This document shows positions 1 to 7,510 of a stretch of DNA of 13,108 nt, piece after piece. The notes under the pieces are model-generated. The model saw only the letters and a list, made by a program, of their open reading frames with translations, was not told where the DNA came from and did no database searches. Numbering within the stretch: the first letter of the stretch is position 1; every line of letters starts with the position of its first letter. The stretch is from Acholeplasmataceae bacterium (GTDB lineage Bacteria; Bacillota_I; Bacilli_A; ML615J-28; CAG-698): the NCBI GenBank assembly GCA_012840905.1, contig DUVT01000074.1, positions 1-13,108 of the forward strand, given 5' to 3'. The position numbers and the translations under genes are program-made.

Positions 1-3000
1 AGCTGGATCTATATACCAACCCACGAATTCGTAACCTTCTTTTACTGGATCAGCAGGTTTAATAACTTTTCTATTTTCTTTAATGATAACATCACCAATT
101 ACAGTTCCACCATCAGTATCAAATTTAACTGTATAAGTAACGTCATCTTCAGTTATTAATTCGCTGAATGAACCAACTAGTACGAATCTTTCTGGATCTG
201 GATGAACTTCGAATAAGTTGTTTTCTGCATTAATTAGATGAGCAGAATCTTCACTATATGCTTGAACATATAAATTTGTACCTTCTTCTAGAGGTTTTGC
301 GAAGAAGTTATAGTTAATATTTACAACCCATGTTGCATCGGCAGCAATACTACCATTATTAATTCTAATATAGAAGTAACCTTCAATTAGTTTAAAGTTA
401 TTTTCTTTAATATTAATAACAGTAGTTTGACCAGAAGCCCAGTTTTCTAGTTGGATTCCTCCACCATATGATTGGTCTCCTGCCCAATCAAATAAGTTAT
501 TAATAATATTAATTTGAGTAGCAGAGTAACGTCTTAACCAGATAGCTCTTTGACCGATATTAATAAATTCATTGTCAGTAATTGTTACAACACCACTTGC
601 ACCAATTCCGGCTTCATTACCTTCGTCTGTACCCTCAATACGAATTGCGTCTACATAGTTAGCACGTAAACCAACGAATTTATTATCTGTGATAGTTAAG
701 TTAATTACGTTACCACCACGAATATATCTTCCTTCAAAAGCTGTTAATTCTACAACTTCAAATACGTTGTTTGTAATTACGATATTTTCTTTATTAGCAG
801 TTCCATTGTTCTTGAAGTTAACTACTGTAGTAATTGCATCATAAACATGGTTTTCAGTAAATGTAAAGTTTTTAACTACACCATCTTCAGCAAGTACAAC
901 TTGGCCTTTACCAGTGAATGTTAAACCTTTAATTGTAAGTCCATCTACACCTGTAGCAACGTTGATTGTACCAGTAATAGTAGCATCAACACCGATAATT
1001 GTAATACCGTCTTTATCAACTGTTACAGCTTCACTGTGAGTACCATCAAGTACATAAATAATAGCTCCAGCTTCAACAGCTTCTAATGCTTCTTCTAATG
1101 TAGCAAATCCATTTTTGCCCATAATGAATGTCATTCCATTATGTTGGATTGTTGCTCCATCTTCATGTTCAGTTGATACTAATACTTCATTTAATGGTAA
1201 TTCGTCTTCAACACCCCATCTTGCATATAGTTCTAAGTCACCTATAGAACCAACAGGGATAGTCGCCATACGATCGCCTTCAAAATCAGGATTATCATAC
1301 CAACCTAAGAATACGAATCCTTCTTTAACTAGGTCTGAAGGTAATACAACTTCAGGTCCTTCATGTAGATATTCTTTAACTAATAAATATGCTTCAGGGA
1401 ATAATGTGTATACACTTTCTGGTACATAAGACCATGGTCTAGCATCGCTCATCCATACTGGAAGACGTAAACCACCAACAAATGTATCGCCCCAGAAGTT
1501 TTGACCACTATTTACTCCTCTTACAAATTCTTGCATCATTTCAAAGAATGGTAACCATTTTTGGTTATAATCTGGGTGATTGATGAATAGATTTAGACTT
1601 TCATCAACTTCTTTACTTGTGTGGTAAAGTCTTGATGCAACATATTCTGTCCATTTACCAGAATATTCACCTGGTTTATCTTCATCATGCATAAATACTT
1701 CTAATGTAATATCTTCTAAATCAAGATAGTTATAGAAGTCTAATAAGAATGCATCAGCTAATTCAGATTTAGAACTGAATCTTGGATAAATAAACTCACC
1801 ACCGTTTAGATTATATGTAATTGAGAATGGAGGATAATTCCATTTTGCATATAATACTAAATTCTTAGTAACTGGAGCATCCCAGTTATATGGAGTAGTT
1901 AATTCTTCATCTACGAACCAGCCACCAAATAAGAATCCTTCTTTTGTTGGATCTTCTGGTTTTGTAGCTACTTCGCCTTTTTCAATTGTAATAGCATCTA
2001 CTGCACTACCTTCATTTGATTCAAATTCGATAGTGTGAGTAACGCCTGTTACTTCACTTGGATCATAATTGAATCCAAATACTAATTCTTCATCTTCTTG
2101 AGTAACAACTTTGTATGCATAGATACCAGGTTGTTTAAATGTTAATTGACCATCAGCTAATGCAACACCAAACCATAATACTTTATCTGTATCTGGTGTT
2201 AATGCTCTTGGTTCAACTTCTTGATCAGCTTCGAAAATTACATGAATTGATTTAATTGTTGCAGCATCTAAATCAACTGAAGCTGTAACTTTAATATACC
2301 ATGTACCTCTTACTTCATTATATACTGCTTGGTAGTCAACTTCTGCAACTTCAGATTCTAACCAGCTAGCATATAAAGTAATAGGTTCAGTAATTACTGT
2401 ATCGAAATTAAATTTAGTTGTTAATTCTTCATCAACAAACCATCCAACAAAGATATATCCATCTTTTGGATCAAGTGCTAATGGAGTAGCTTTAGTTCTC
2501 TTAGGAACAGCAACTACTTCAACTTCTTCGCCATCCACAAATGTTACGTCTACAGTAATTGGTACGAATTTTGCATATAATGTAACATTTGCATCTGTAC
2601 CTTTAACTATTTCAGTAACTGGATCGCCTGTGAAGTTAGCATTTTTATACCAGCCAACGAAAATGTGATCATCTTTCATTGGATTTACAAGTTTAAATGT
2701 TTCAGTATCGCGTGTAAATTCAACAACTGGTTCTAATAAGTACCAGAAGCCTTCTGCTAATTCTTCATTAGTAAAGTCTACAGTTGCTGGCCATGCTTCT
2801 CTAACTCTATCATTTAAGAATGAATCAATAGTTGCACGCCAGTATGCGTCATTATTATTTTTTAAATGTTCAGCAGATGCATGTTCTAAATCTTCTGCAA
2901 CTTTAATTAAATACTCACGCATCCATACCCATTTAACACCATAATCTTCATGGTCAAAGATTGTAAATACGTTTCTTTCATATGTTTTAGCTTGGAATTC

Positions 3001-4686
3001 ATCTGCAGTAATATCCATTCCGAATACTTCATTGAAGTCTTTCATGAATTCTGCAACCATTTCAGTTTTATCAGCAAAACCGAATTTTCCACCATTTAAT
3101 TCATAAGTAACAGTTCTTAATGGAGCACCCCATTTTGCATAAAGTTTACCACTAACTGCACCTGTTACAGGTTCGCCTATTAATTCTTCATTATCAAACC
3201 AGCCTATGAAAGAAGCTTCTGCTTTCTTAGGAATTGGTAATTCTGCACCTTCAGGAAGAATTGCTTTACCCATCTCTCCGCTTCCAGCAGGATAAGCATT
3301 AATTGTTGCATCAACAACTCCAGCTTTAGGGTCTGTTAAACCTGTAACTGAAATTAGCGATCCAACCGGAATGCTTTTTGCAAAAGTATTTCCTGCAGGA
3401 TAAGAGTCATGTGCAATGATTACCATATCGAATCTTGTTAAGTCATTAGAACTTGTACCAGATCCAGCAACATGTTCTACTGCTTCATAGAATCCAGCTT
3501 CATTTAATTTTAAGCCAACTTTATGAGCCCAGCTTGTTCCAGCTAGATTTAAGCTTGCATCAAATAACATAACAGCTGAAGCAGCATATGTTAAATAAAT
3601 GCTTGGATCATTATAAACTTTAAGTGCATGACTTAAAGGAACACCTTGTAAGAATGCATCATAACCAAATAAATCAAATTCACCACCGTTAAGTTCAAAC
3701 TCAACAGCTGCTTTACCAGTCATGTCAAATTCCCACTTAGCGTAGATAATTATATCTGCAGTAACAACTTCTTCTTCGAAGTCAAATTCAGTTGTAAGAT
3801 TTGCATCTTTGAACCAACCTGCAAAAATATGATCTTCTTTAGTAGGATCTTCTGGTTTAGTAACTTTTCCACCAAATTCTACTGCTTGAGAATCAACAGT
3901 TGATCCACCATCAGTATTAAACATAACCGTGTATGTATTTATCTCCCAACCAGCATAGAGAGTTAAATCTGAAGTTACTTCAGTAGAAAAGTCATACTCA
4001 TTTTCTAATTCTTCATCTGTAAACCATCCAGTAAATGTATAACCTTCTCTTGTAGGAGGAGTAGGTCTTGTAACTGTATCACCGTGATTCACACCTGTTG
4101 CTGGTACTTCAGTTCCACCATTAGATTCAAATGTAACTGTGTATTCAGCAACATCCCATTTAGCGTATAAAGTAATGTTTCCAGTAATTGGAACATCTTT
4201 GTTAAATGGAATAGTTTTAGCTGCATTTGTAAACCATCCAGCAAAAACATGTCCAGCTTTTGTTGGATCTGCAGGAAGAGTTAATTTTTCACCATCAGTA
4301 ACTTGAACAGCAGCAATTTCAGAACCGCCATCTGTATCAAATGTAACAGTGAATTTTGTCGCTTCTACAACTTTAACAGTTGCTTCAGCACTAATTTTAT
4401 CATTACCTTTAACTTGAACTTTAACTTTAGTTTCACCAACTTTTAGACCTTTAACTTTGCCATTAATATATGTAGCAATAGTTTCGTCTTCTGAAAAAAA
4501 CTCTAATTCATATTCTTCATTTTTTTCATTTTTAACTGTTGGATTTAAAGTAAGTTCTTTACCAACCTCAACTTGATAGGTTGATTCATCAAAACTAAGT
4601 TCAATTTTTGAACCACCACAGCCTATAGCAACGAACAATATAAGTGTCGTTATAATTAGGAAAAATAAACCCTTAAATTTTCTCAT
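1..4686 (-). CDS. Giant surface lipoprotein with Ig-like, InlB B-repeat and beta-helix domains (C-terminus outside window)
   Basis: This reading frame stays open from the start to the window edge, giving 1562 residues without a stop. Residues 1-23 form a lipoprotein signal peptide: basic MRKFK, a hydrophobic core, then lipobox VAIGC with Cys23 as the lipidated residue, so the protein should be anchored on the outer face of the membrane. Approximate layout: Ig-like (BIG2-type) domain 25-105; three InlB-type B-repeats 107-318; a B-repeat split by a type I insert 322-519; one split by a type II insert 523-707; a plain B-repeat 710-775; an unassigned segment 778-880; a B-repeat 882-949; another type II split repeat 953-1157; a right-handed beta-helix about 1170-1505; a last B-repeat cut by the edge. 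ATG 4686 lies 20 bases from the Shine-Dalgarno sequence; an in-frame TTG at 4695 lies 11 bases away and could be the true start. Adhesion or glycan binding is inferred from architecture only. Confidence 0.88.
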   Translation of the reverse strand, partial: MRKFKGLFFLIITTLILFVAIGCGGSKIELSFDESTYQVEVGKELTLNPTVKNEKNEEYELEFFSEDETIATYINGKVKGLKVGETKVKVQVKGNDKISAEATVKVVEATKFTVTFDTDGGSEIAAVQVTDGEKLTLPADPTKAGHVFAGWFTNAAKTIPFNKDVPITGNITLYAKWDVAEYTVTFESNGGTEVPATGVNHGDTVTRPTPPTREGYTFTGWFTDEELENEYDFSTEVTSDLTLYAGWEINTYTVMFNTDGGSTVDSQAVEFGGKVTKPEDPTKEDHIFAGWFKDANLTTEFDFEEEVVTADIIIYAKWEFDMTGKAAVEFELNGGEFDLFGYDAFLQGVPLSHALKVYNDPSIYLTYAASAVMLFDASLNLAGTSWAHKVGLKLNEAGFYEAVEHVAGSGTSSNDLTRFDMVIIAHDSYPAGNTFAKSIPVGSLISVTGLTDPKAGVVDATINAYPAGSGEMGKAILPEGAELPIPKKAEASFIGWFDNEELIGEPVTGAVSGKLYAKWGAPLRTVTYELNGGKFGFADKTEMVAEFMKDFNEVFGMDITADEFQAKTYERNVFTIFDHEDYGVKWVWMREYLIKVAEDLEHASAEHLKNNNDAYWRATIDSFLNDRVREAWPATVDFTNEELAEGFWYLLEPVVEFTRDTETFKLVNPMKDDHIFVGWYKNANFTGDPVTEIVKGTDANVTLYAKFVPITVDVTFVDGEEVEVVAVPKRTKATPLALDPKDGYIFVGWFVDEELTTKFNFDTVITEPITLYASWLESEVAEVDYQAVYNEVRGTWYIKVTASVDLDAATIKSIHVIFEADQEVEPRALTPDTDKVLWFGVALADGQLTFKQPGIYAYKVVTQEDEELVFGFNYDPSEVTGVTHTIEFESNEGSAVDAITIEKGEVATKPEDPTKEGFLFGGWFVDEELTTPYNWDAPVTKNLVLYAKWNYPPFSITYNLNGGEFIYPRFSSKSELADAFLLDFYNYLDLEDITLEVFMHDEDKPGEYSGKWTEYVASRLYHTSKEVDESLNLFINHPDYNQKWLPFFEMMQEFVRGVNSGQNFWGDTFVGGLRLPVWMSDARPWSYVPESVYTLFPEAYLLVKEYLHEGPEVVLPSDLVKEGFVFLGWYDNPDFEGDRMATIPVGSIGDLELYARWGVEDELPLNEVLVSTEHEDGATIQHNGMTFIMGKNGFATLEEALEAVEAGAIIYVLDGTHSEAVTVDKDGITIIGVDATITGTINVATGVDGLTIKGLTFTGKGQVVLAEDGVVKNFTFTENHVYDAITTVVNFKNNGTANKENIVITNNVFEVVELTAFEGRYIRGGNVINLTITDNKFVGLRANYVDAIRIEGTDEGNEAGIGASGVVTITDNEFINIGQRAIWLRRYSATQINIINNLFDWAGDQSYGGGIQLENWASGQTTVINIKENNFKLIEGYFYIRINNGSIAADATWVVNINYNFFAKPLEEGTNLYVQAYSEDSAHLINAENNLFEVHPDPERFVLVGSFSELITEDDVTYTVKFDTDGGTVIGDVIIKENRKVIKPADPVKEGYEFVGWYIDPA
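170..1165 (-). other. Right-handed beta-helix domain within the giant lipoprotein
   Basis: The segment opens with FATLEEALEAVEAGAIIYVL followed by DGTHSEAVTV, the usual entry to a pectin-lyase-like solenoid. At least seven coils follow, each with an Asn-rich turn: ITNNVF, ITDNKF, ITDNEF, INNLFD, KENNF, NINYNFF, ENNLF. This asparagine ladder is typical of parallel beta-helix proteins. I see no recognisable lyase or hydrolase active site, so a binding or structural role is as likely as catalysis. B-repeat-type domains flank it on both sides. Confidence 0.75.
1345..1797 (-). other. Type II insert domain, copy 2, splitting a B-repeat
   Basis: About 150 residues lie between the first strand of a B-repeat (TYNLNGGEF) and its GW strand (EGFVFLGWYDNPDFEG). 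The insert contains an SELADAFLLDF start, a DIT-x3-F motif, a GKW motif, FINHPDYNQKW and a Trp-rich end, and looks mostly helical. It aligns with the segment at 2690-3090. I do not recognise it as a named family. Confidence 0.6.
2690..3090 (-). other. Type II insert domain, copy 1, splitting a B-repeat
   Basis: About 135 residues lie between TYELNGGKF and the returning strand DDHIFVGWYKN. Features shared with the copy at 1345-1797 are the T-E-M-V-x2-F-x2-DF opening, DIT-x3-F, a V-KW motif, an aromatic YW near the middle and a PxxW region. It is predicted helical and aromatic-rich. Its function is unknown. Confidence 0.6.
3243..3681 (-). other. Type I insert domain in the giant lipoprotein
   Basis: About 145 residues lie between VEFELNGGEF and the returning strand ASFIGWFDNEEL. 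The HKVGLK motif, the VEHVAGSG segment, the following RFD and the VGSLISVTGL segment match the two type I inserts of the neighbouring lipoprotein. The GDH motif seen there is absent here, so this is the divergent copy. Confidence 0.6.
3733..4368 (-). repeat. Three tandem InlB-type B-repeats in the giant lipoprotein
   Basis: Three consecutive units of about 70 residues each follow the pattern YTVTF-x-TDGG, a PxxPTK segment, HxFAGWF or YTFTGWF, EFDF and a closing LYAKW (LYAGW in the second unit). This is the Listeria-Bacteroides repeat (Flg_new, InlB B-repeat) signature, a small beta-grasp-like module found in bacterial surface proteins. The units are coding repeats and are diverged at DNA level. 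Confidence 0.85.
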
Positions 4687-4706
4687 ACTTTCCAAAGTAC
4701 AATATT

Positions 4707-4715
4707 CCTCCTTTT
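4707..4715 (-). promoter_or_regulatory. Strong Shine-Dalgarno sequence of the giant lipoprotein gene
   Basis: The minus strand reads AAAAGGAGG. It lies 11 bases from TTG 4695 and 20 bases from ATG 4686, both in frame. The spacing favours the TTG, while the signal-peptide pattern fits either start. The predicted transcription start falls almost on this site, so the mRNA leader would begin nearly at the Shine-Dalgarno sequence. Confidence 0.7.
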
Positions 4716-4722
4716 CATATGA

Positions 4723-4751
4723 ATTATAACATAATGTAAAAGCGTTTGCAA
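4723..4751 (-). promoter_or_regulatory. Sigma-A-type promoter of the giant lipoprotein gene
   Basis: On the minus strand there is TTGCAA at 4751-4746, a 17-base spacer and a perfect TATAAT at 4728-4723. It follows directly after the terminator of the upstream lipoprotein gene, so the two paralogues look separately transcribed. Confidence 0.75.
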
Positions 4752-4797
4752 CTTATTACTAAATTTTTACCAACTTTTTGAAAATTTTATTAACATC

Positions 4798-4821
4798 AAA
4801 AAAGGGAGCAAAATTGCTCCC
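4798..4821 (-). terminator. Intrinsic terminator after the smaller lipoprotein gene
   Basis: On the minus strand GGGAGCA pairs with TGCTCCC (7 bp, 4-base loop) and is followed by six T. It lies about 10 bases past the stop codon of the lipoprotein gene at 4831. Confidence 0.88.
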
Positions 4822-4830
4822 AAAATAATT

Positions 4831-7341
4831 TTATTTTTCTACAGGAGTTTCTGCTTCCCATTTTGCATAGTAAACACTAGCTACTTTGTCTTCAAAAGTA
4901 AATTCAGTTACAGCTTCGCCTTCGAATTCTGGATTGTCATACCAACCTAAGAAAGTAAACCCTTCTTTTACAGGTGTTGGTAATTCTTCATTGTAATCAA
5001 ATACTAATCTTTGGTAAACATTAACTTCTGAATCATTGAAAAGTTTCATATTAGCTTCTATTTCTCCACCTTCAGCTTCAAGATCTAAACCTTCAATAAG
5101 TAATGTTTGACCTTCAACTAAGCTTTGAAGGAATGAGAATACTGGTTGATCAGCTGTTCTCCAAATACCTGCTAATACATAATCGTAAACACCTTTTGGA
5201 GTTTCTACACCGTATCCAATAACTTTTTCAACTAAGAATAAGTTACCTTTTACGTGTTTTAAGCCAACTTTATATCCATGATAAGTTGTATCATTTTCGC
5301 CTTCACCTTCAAATATTGAATGATCACCATCGTATAGGAATAAGTTTGTTAAAGCATTATCCCAGCTATAACCACTATTGAAATAACCTAATTCCATTTC
5401 TCCAACTAGTTCACTTGTATAATATGTTTCTGAACCTTCAACTACACCACCATCTAATTCCATAACGAATTTAACTGTAGCAGTATCCCACATTGCATAA
5501 AGTCTAATACTTTCAGTGATTGGAGAATTAAAATCAAATTCTTGAGTTAATTCTTCATCAGTATACCAACCAACGATTTCTAATCCTTCTTCTGCATTAA
5601 TATTGAATAACGGAACATAAACTTTATCTCCTGGATATCTATAGAATACAAATGATAATAGACCTGTATCTTCTGAATCTACATAATCACCTGCATCGAA
5701 AATAACTTCTAATGCTTCTTCTTGTTCCCATTTTGCAAATAAAACGTTAGTCCCAACATTTTCGTCTACTGTATAAATAGGATCGCCAGTATATGAATTA
5801 TTTTCATACCAACCTGCAAATTTGTATCCACGTTTTGTAGGAGTTGGTAATTCTACATCTGGCTTTAATGTAATTTCATAGTGATAATCCATATCTACAA
5901 GTTTGTATTTCTTAATTAAACCATCAACTGCACCCATATCATTATCAAAGTCAATTCCTTCAATAACTAGAATGTCACCAACTTGTACACCACCGTTAAC
6001 GAAATTAAATCCAGGATACATATCTGTAGCTAGCCATACACCCATTAAGATGTAATCATAAATTCCAATTGGTGTATCATTGCTGAAACCAACTACTGCA
6101 TCAACTTGTAATGTGTTAGGTGCAATTTCAGTTAAACCTAGTTTAAATGCCCACCAAGCACCATCTTGACCAGCAATTGCACCAGTTGTATCAGTTTTGT
6201 CACCAGCAAATAATTGATGATCGCCTCTATATAAGAAAATACCTTTGCTTACATTTGCACTAGTAAAATCACCATTGAAGAAACCTAGTTCTTGTTCAAC
6301 TGGTTCAGCGCCTTCTTTAGGAGTAATTACAACACCTTCTAATACTCCACCATTTGGAACTAAGTAACCATCGATTTCATCTAAGCTCCATTTAGCATAT
6401 AAAATTAAATCTGATTCTACAACATCTTCTTCAAAGTCAAACTCTTGTGTACGGTTAAAGTCCTTAAACCAGCCAACAAAATCAAATCCTTCTTTTGTAG
6501 GTTCTTCTGGTAATGTAGGAGCCTCACCATATTTAACCATTTGAGTTTCATACTCAGCATTATCAACCATAAATACAACACTATATTCTACTAGTTCCCA
6601 TTTTGCATATAATGTCATATCTTCATAAATTTCAGTATCGAAATCAAATTCTTCAGTTAAATCTTCATCAACAAACCAACCAACAAAAGTATAATTTTCT
6701 TTGAATGGATTCATAACTTGTGGTAATTTGCTTCCATGTTTAACTTCTCTAGAATTAACCTCTGTTCCCCCATTTGTTTCGAAAGTTACTGTATAATCAG
6801 CTAACTCCCATTTTGCATATAATGTTAAATTGCTAGTAATAGAAACAGCAACATTGAACGGAATAGTTTTTTCCGCATTTGTAAACCAACCTTCGAATAC
6901 ATGTCCATCTTTAGTTGGCTCAGCTGGTAGAGTTAATTTCGCGCCATTTTCAACTTCAACAGCTGCGATTTCAGTACCACCATCTGTGTTAAATGTTACA
7001 GTGTGTTTCACTACTTCTTCAACTATAATTGTAGCCTCAGCATAAATTTTTTCATTACCCTTTACGGAAACTTTTACCTTAGTTTCACCAACAGCAATAC
7101 CAGTAACTTTACCATTAGCATAAGTTGCAACAGTTTCATGTTCAGATGAATATTCTAATTCATACTCTTCATTATTTGGATTTGAAACTGTTGGTGCCAA
7201 TGTAAAGTCTTTACCCACCTCTAAAGTATAAGTTGCGTTATCGAATGATAGTTCTATCTTAGAACCGCCGCAACCTATAGCAACGACCAAAACTAATGCA
7301 CTAAGCATTAAAACCAACAAGCATTTAATTTGTTTTGATAT
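4831..7341 (-). CDS. Surface lipoprotein with Ig-like and InlB B-repeat domains, paralogue of the downstream giant protein
   Basis: This is a complete gene of about 836 codons ending in PVEK. The signal peptide runs to lipobox VAIGC, so it should be a membrane-anchored outer-face lipoprotein. Counting from TTG 7320, the order is: lipid Cys 17; Ig-like domain 18-100; three B-repeats 105-311; a B-repeat split by a type I insert 315-531; a degenerate B-repeat 537-611; a second type I split repeat 615-821. From lipid Cys to the end of the first B-repeat it matches the neighbour at 113 of 155 residues without gaps (hand count). The start is uncertain. TTG 7320 lies 37 bases from the ribosome site and would leave a signal peptide with no basic residue. 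ATA 7341 restores SKQIK and aligns with the neighbour's ATG, but is a rare start codon. An in-frame TAA at 7348-7350 excludes anything farther upstream. Confidence 0.88.
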   Translation of the reverse strand: MSKQIKCLLVLMLSALVLVVAIGCGGSKIELSFDNATYTLEVGKDFTLAPTVSNPNNEEYELEYSSEHETVATYANGKVTGIAVGETKVKVSVKGNEKIYAEATIIVEEVVKHTVTFNTDGGTEIAAVEVENGAKLTLPAEPTKDGHVFEGWFTNAEKTIPFNVAVSITSNLTLYAKWELADYTVTFETNGGTEVNSREVKHGSKLPQVMNPFKENYTFVGWFVDEDLTEEFDFDTEIYEDMTLYAKWELVEYSVVFMVDNAEYETQMVKYGEAPTLPEEPTKEGFDFVGWFKDFNRTQEFDFEEDVVESDLILYAKWSLDEIDGYLVPNGGVLEGVVITPKEGAEPVEQELGFFNGDFTSANVSKGIFLYRGDHQLFAGDKTDTTGAIAGQDGAWWAFKLGLTEIAPNTLQVDAVVGFSNDTPIGIYDYILMGVWLATDMYPGFNFVNGGVQVGDILVIEGIDFDNDMGAVDGLIKKYKLVDMDYHYEITLKPDVELPTPTKRGYKFAGWYENNSYTGDPIYTVDENVGTNVLFAKWEQEEALEVIFDAGDYVDSEDTGLLSFVFYRYPGDKVYVPLFNINAEEGLEIVGWYTDEELTQEFDFNSPITESIRLYAMWDTATVKFVMELDGGVVEGSETYYTSELVGEMELGYFNSGYSWDNALTNLFLYDGDHSIFEGEGENDTTYHGYKVGLKHVKGNLFLVEKVIGYGVETPKGVYDYVLAGIWRTADQPVFSFLQSLVEGQTLLIEGLDLEAEGGEIEANMKLFNDSEVNVYQRLVFDYNEELPTPVKEGFTFLGWYDNPEFEGEAVTEFTFEDKVASVYYAKWEAETPVEK
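4990..5445 (-). other. Type I insert domain, C-terminal copy of the smaller lipoprotein
   Basis: About 150 residues are inserted after FVMELDGG and before GFTFLGWYDNPEFEG. Diagnostic motifs are ELGYFNSG, LFLYDGDHSIF, YKVGLK, VEKVIGYG, GVYDYVLAGIW and TLLIEGLDLEAEGGE. The pattern suggests a beta-rich fold. It is clearly related to the copy at 5863-6345. Confidence 0.65.
5863..6345 (-). other. Type I insert domain, first copy of the smaller lipoprotein
   Basis: About 160 residues are inserted after YLVPNGG and before GYKFAGWYENN. It shares ELGFFNG, IFLYRGDHQLF, FKLGL, VVGFSNDTP, GIYDYILMGVW and ILVIEGIDFDND with the other copy in the same protein. The conserved GDH and acidic stretches could bind metal or ligand, but this is only a guess. 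Confidence 0.65.
6388..7008 (-). repeat. Three tandem InlB-type B-repeats in the smaller lipoprotein
   Basis: Three units of about 70 residues each close with LYAKW and contain VFEGWF, TFVGWF or FVGWF. The first two have TDGG or TNGG turns; the third has lost the glycines. They are arranged as in the neighbouring paralogue, supporting duplication of an ancestral gene. Confidence 0.85.
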
Positions 7342-7357
7342 ACTATCTTAGTATTCT

Positions 7358-7365
7358 CCTCCTTT
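7358..7365 (-). promoter_or_regulatory. Shine-Dalgarno sequence of the smaller lipoprotein gene
   Basis: The minus strand reads AAAGGAGG. The nearest in-frame candidate start after the TAA at 7348-7350 is ATA at 7341-7339, 16 bases away. No ATG or GTG exists near it; TTG 7320 is 37 bases away. Confidence 0.7.
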
Positions 7366-7374
7366 ACGGAATCG

Positions 7375-7403
7375 ATTATATCACTAATTATTTTGATATA
7401 CAA
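7375..7403 (-). promoter_or_regulatory. Sigma-A-type promoter of the smaller lipoprotein gene
   Basis: On the minus strand there is TTGTAT at 7403-7398 (weak -35), a 17-base spacer and a perfect TATAAT at 7380-7375. As in the paralogue, the ribosome site begins within about 10 bases of the -10 box. Confidence 0.65.
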
Positions 7404-7471
7404 GTTAATTTTTGTCATTTTTTTTCTGTCTATACAAATATATCTTAATGATTATTTCCTGTTTAAATGTG

Positions 7472-7506
7472 AAAAAAAACACCGTAAATTTACTCATTAC
7501 GGTGTT
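7472..7506 (-). terminator. Intrinsic terminator after topA
   Basis: AACACCGTAA pairs perfectly with TTACGGTGTT (10 bp, 9-base loop) and runs into a tract of eight T on the minus strand. It begins four bases past the topA stop codon and separates topA from the lipoprotein genes. Confidence 0.93.
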
Positions 7507-7510
7507 AAAA

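Noticed and set aside
1115..1429. Plus-strand open frame of 104 codons
   Set aside because: It lies wholly inside the giant lipoprotein frame on the other strand, has no ribosome site and encodes a low-complexity shadow peptide.
1840..6825. Recurrent plus-strand TTTTGCATATAATG-like motif resembling promoter -10 boxes or a short DNA repeat
   Set aside because: It is the reverse complement of the codons for LYAKW, the conserved end of each B-repeat. Spacing follows protein domains and I found no matching -35 elements.
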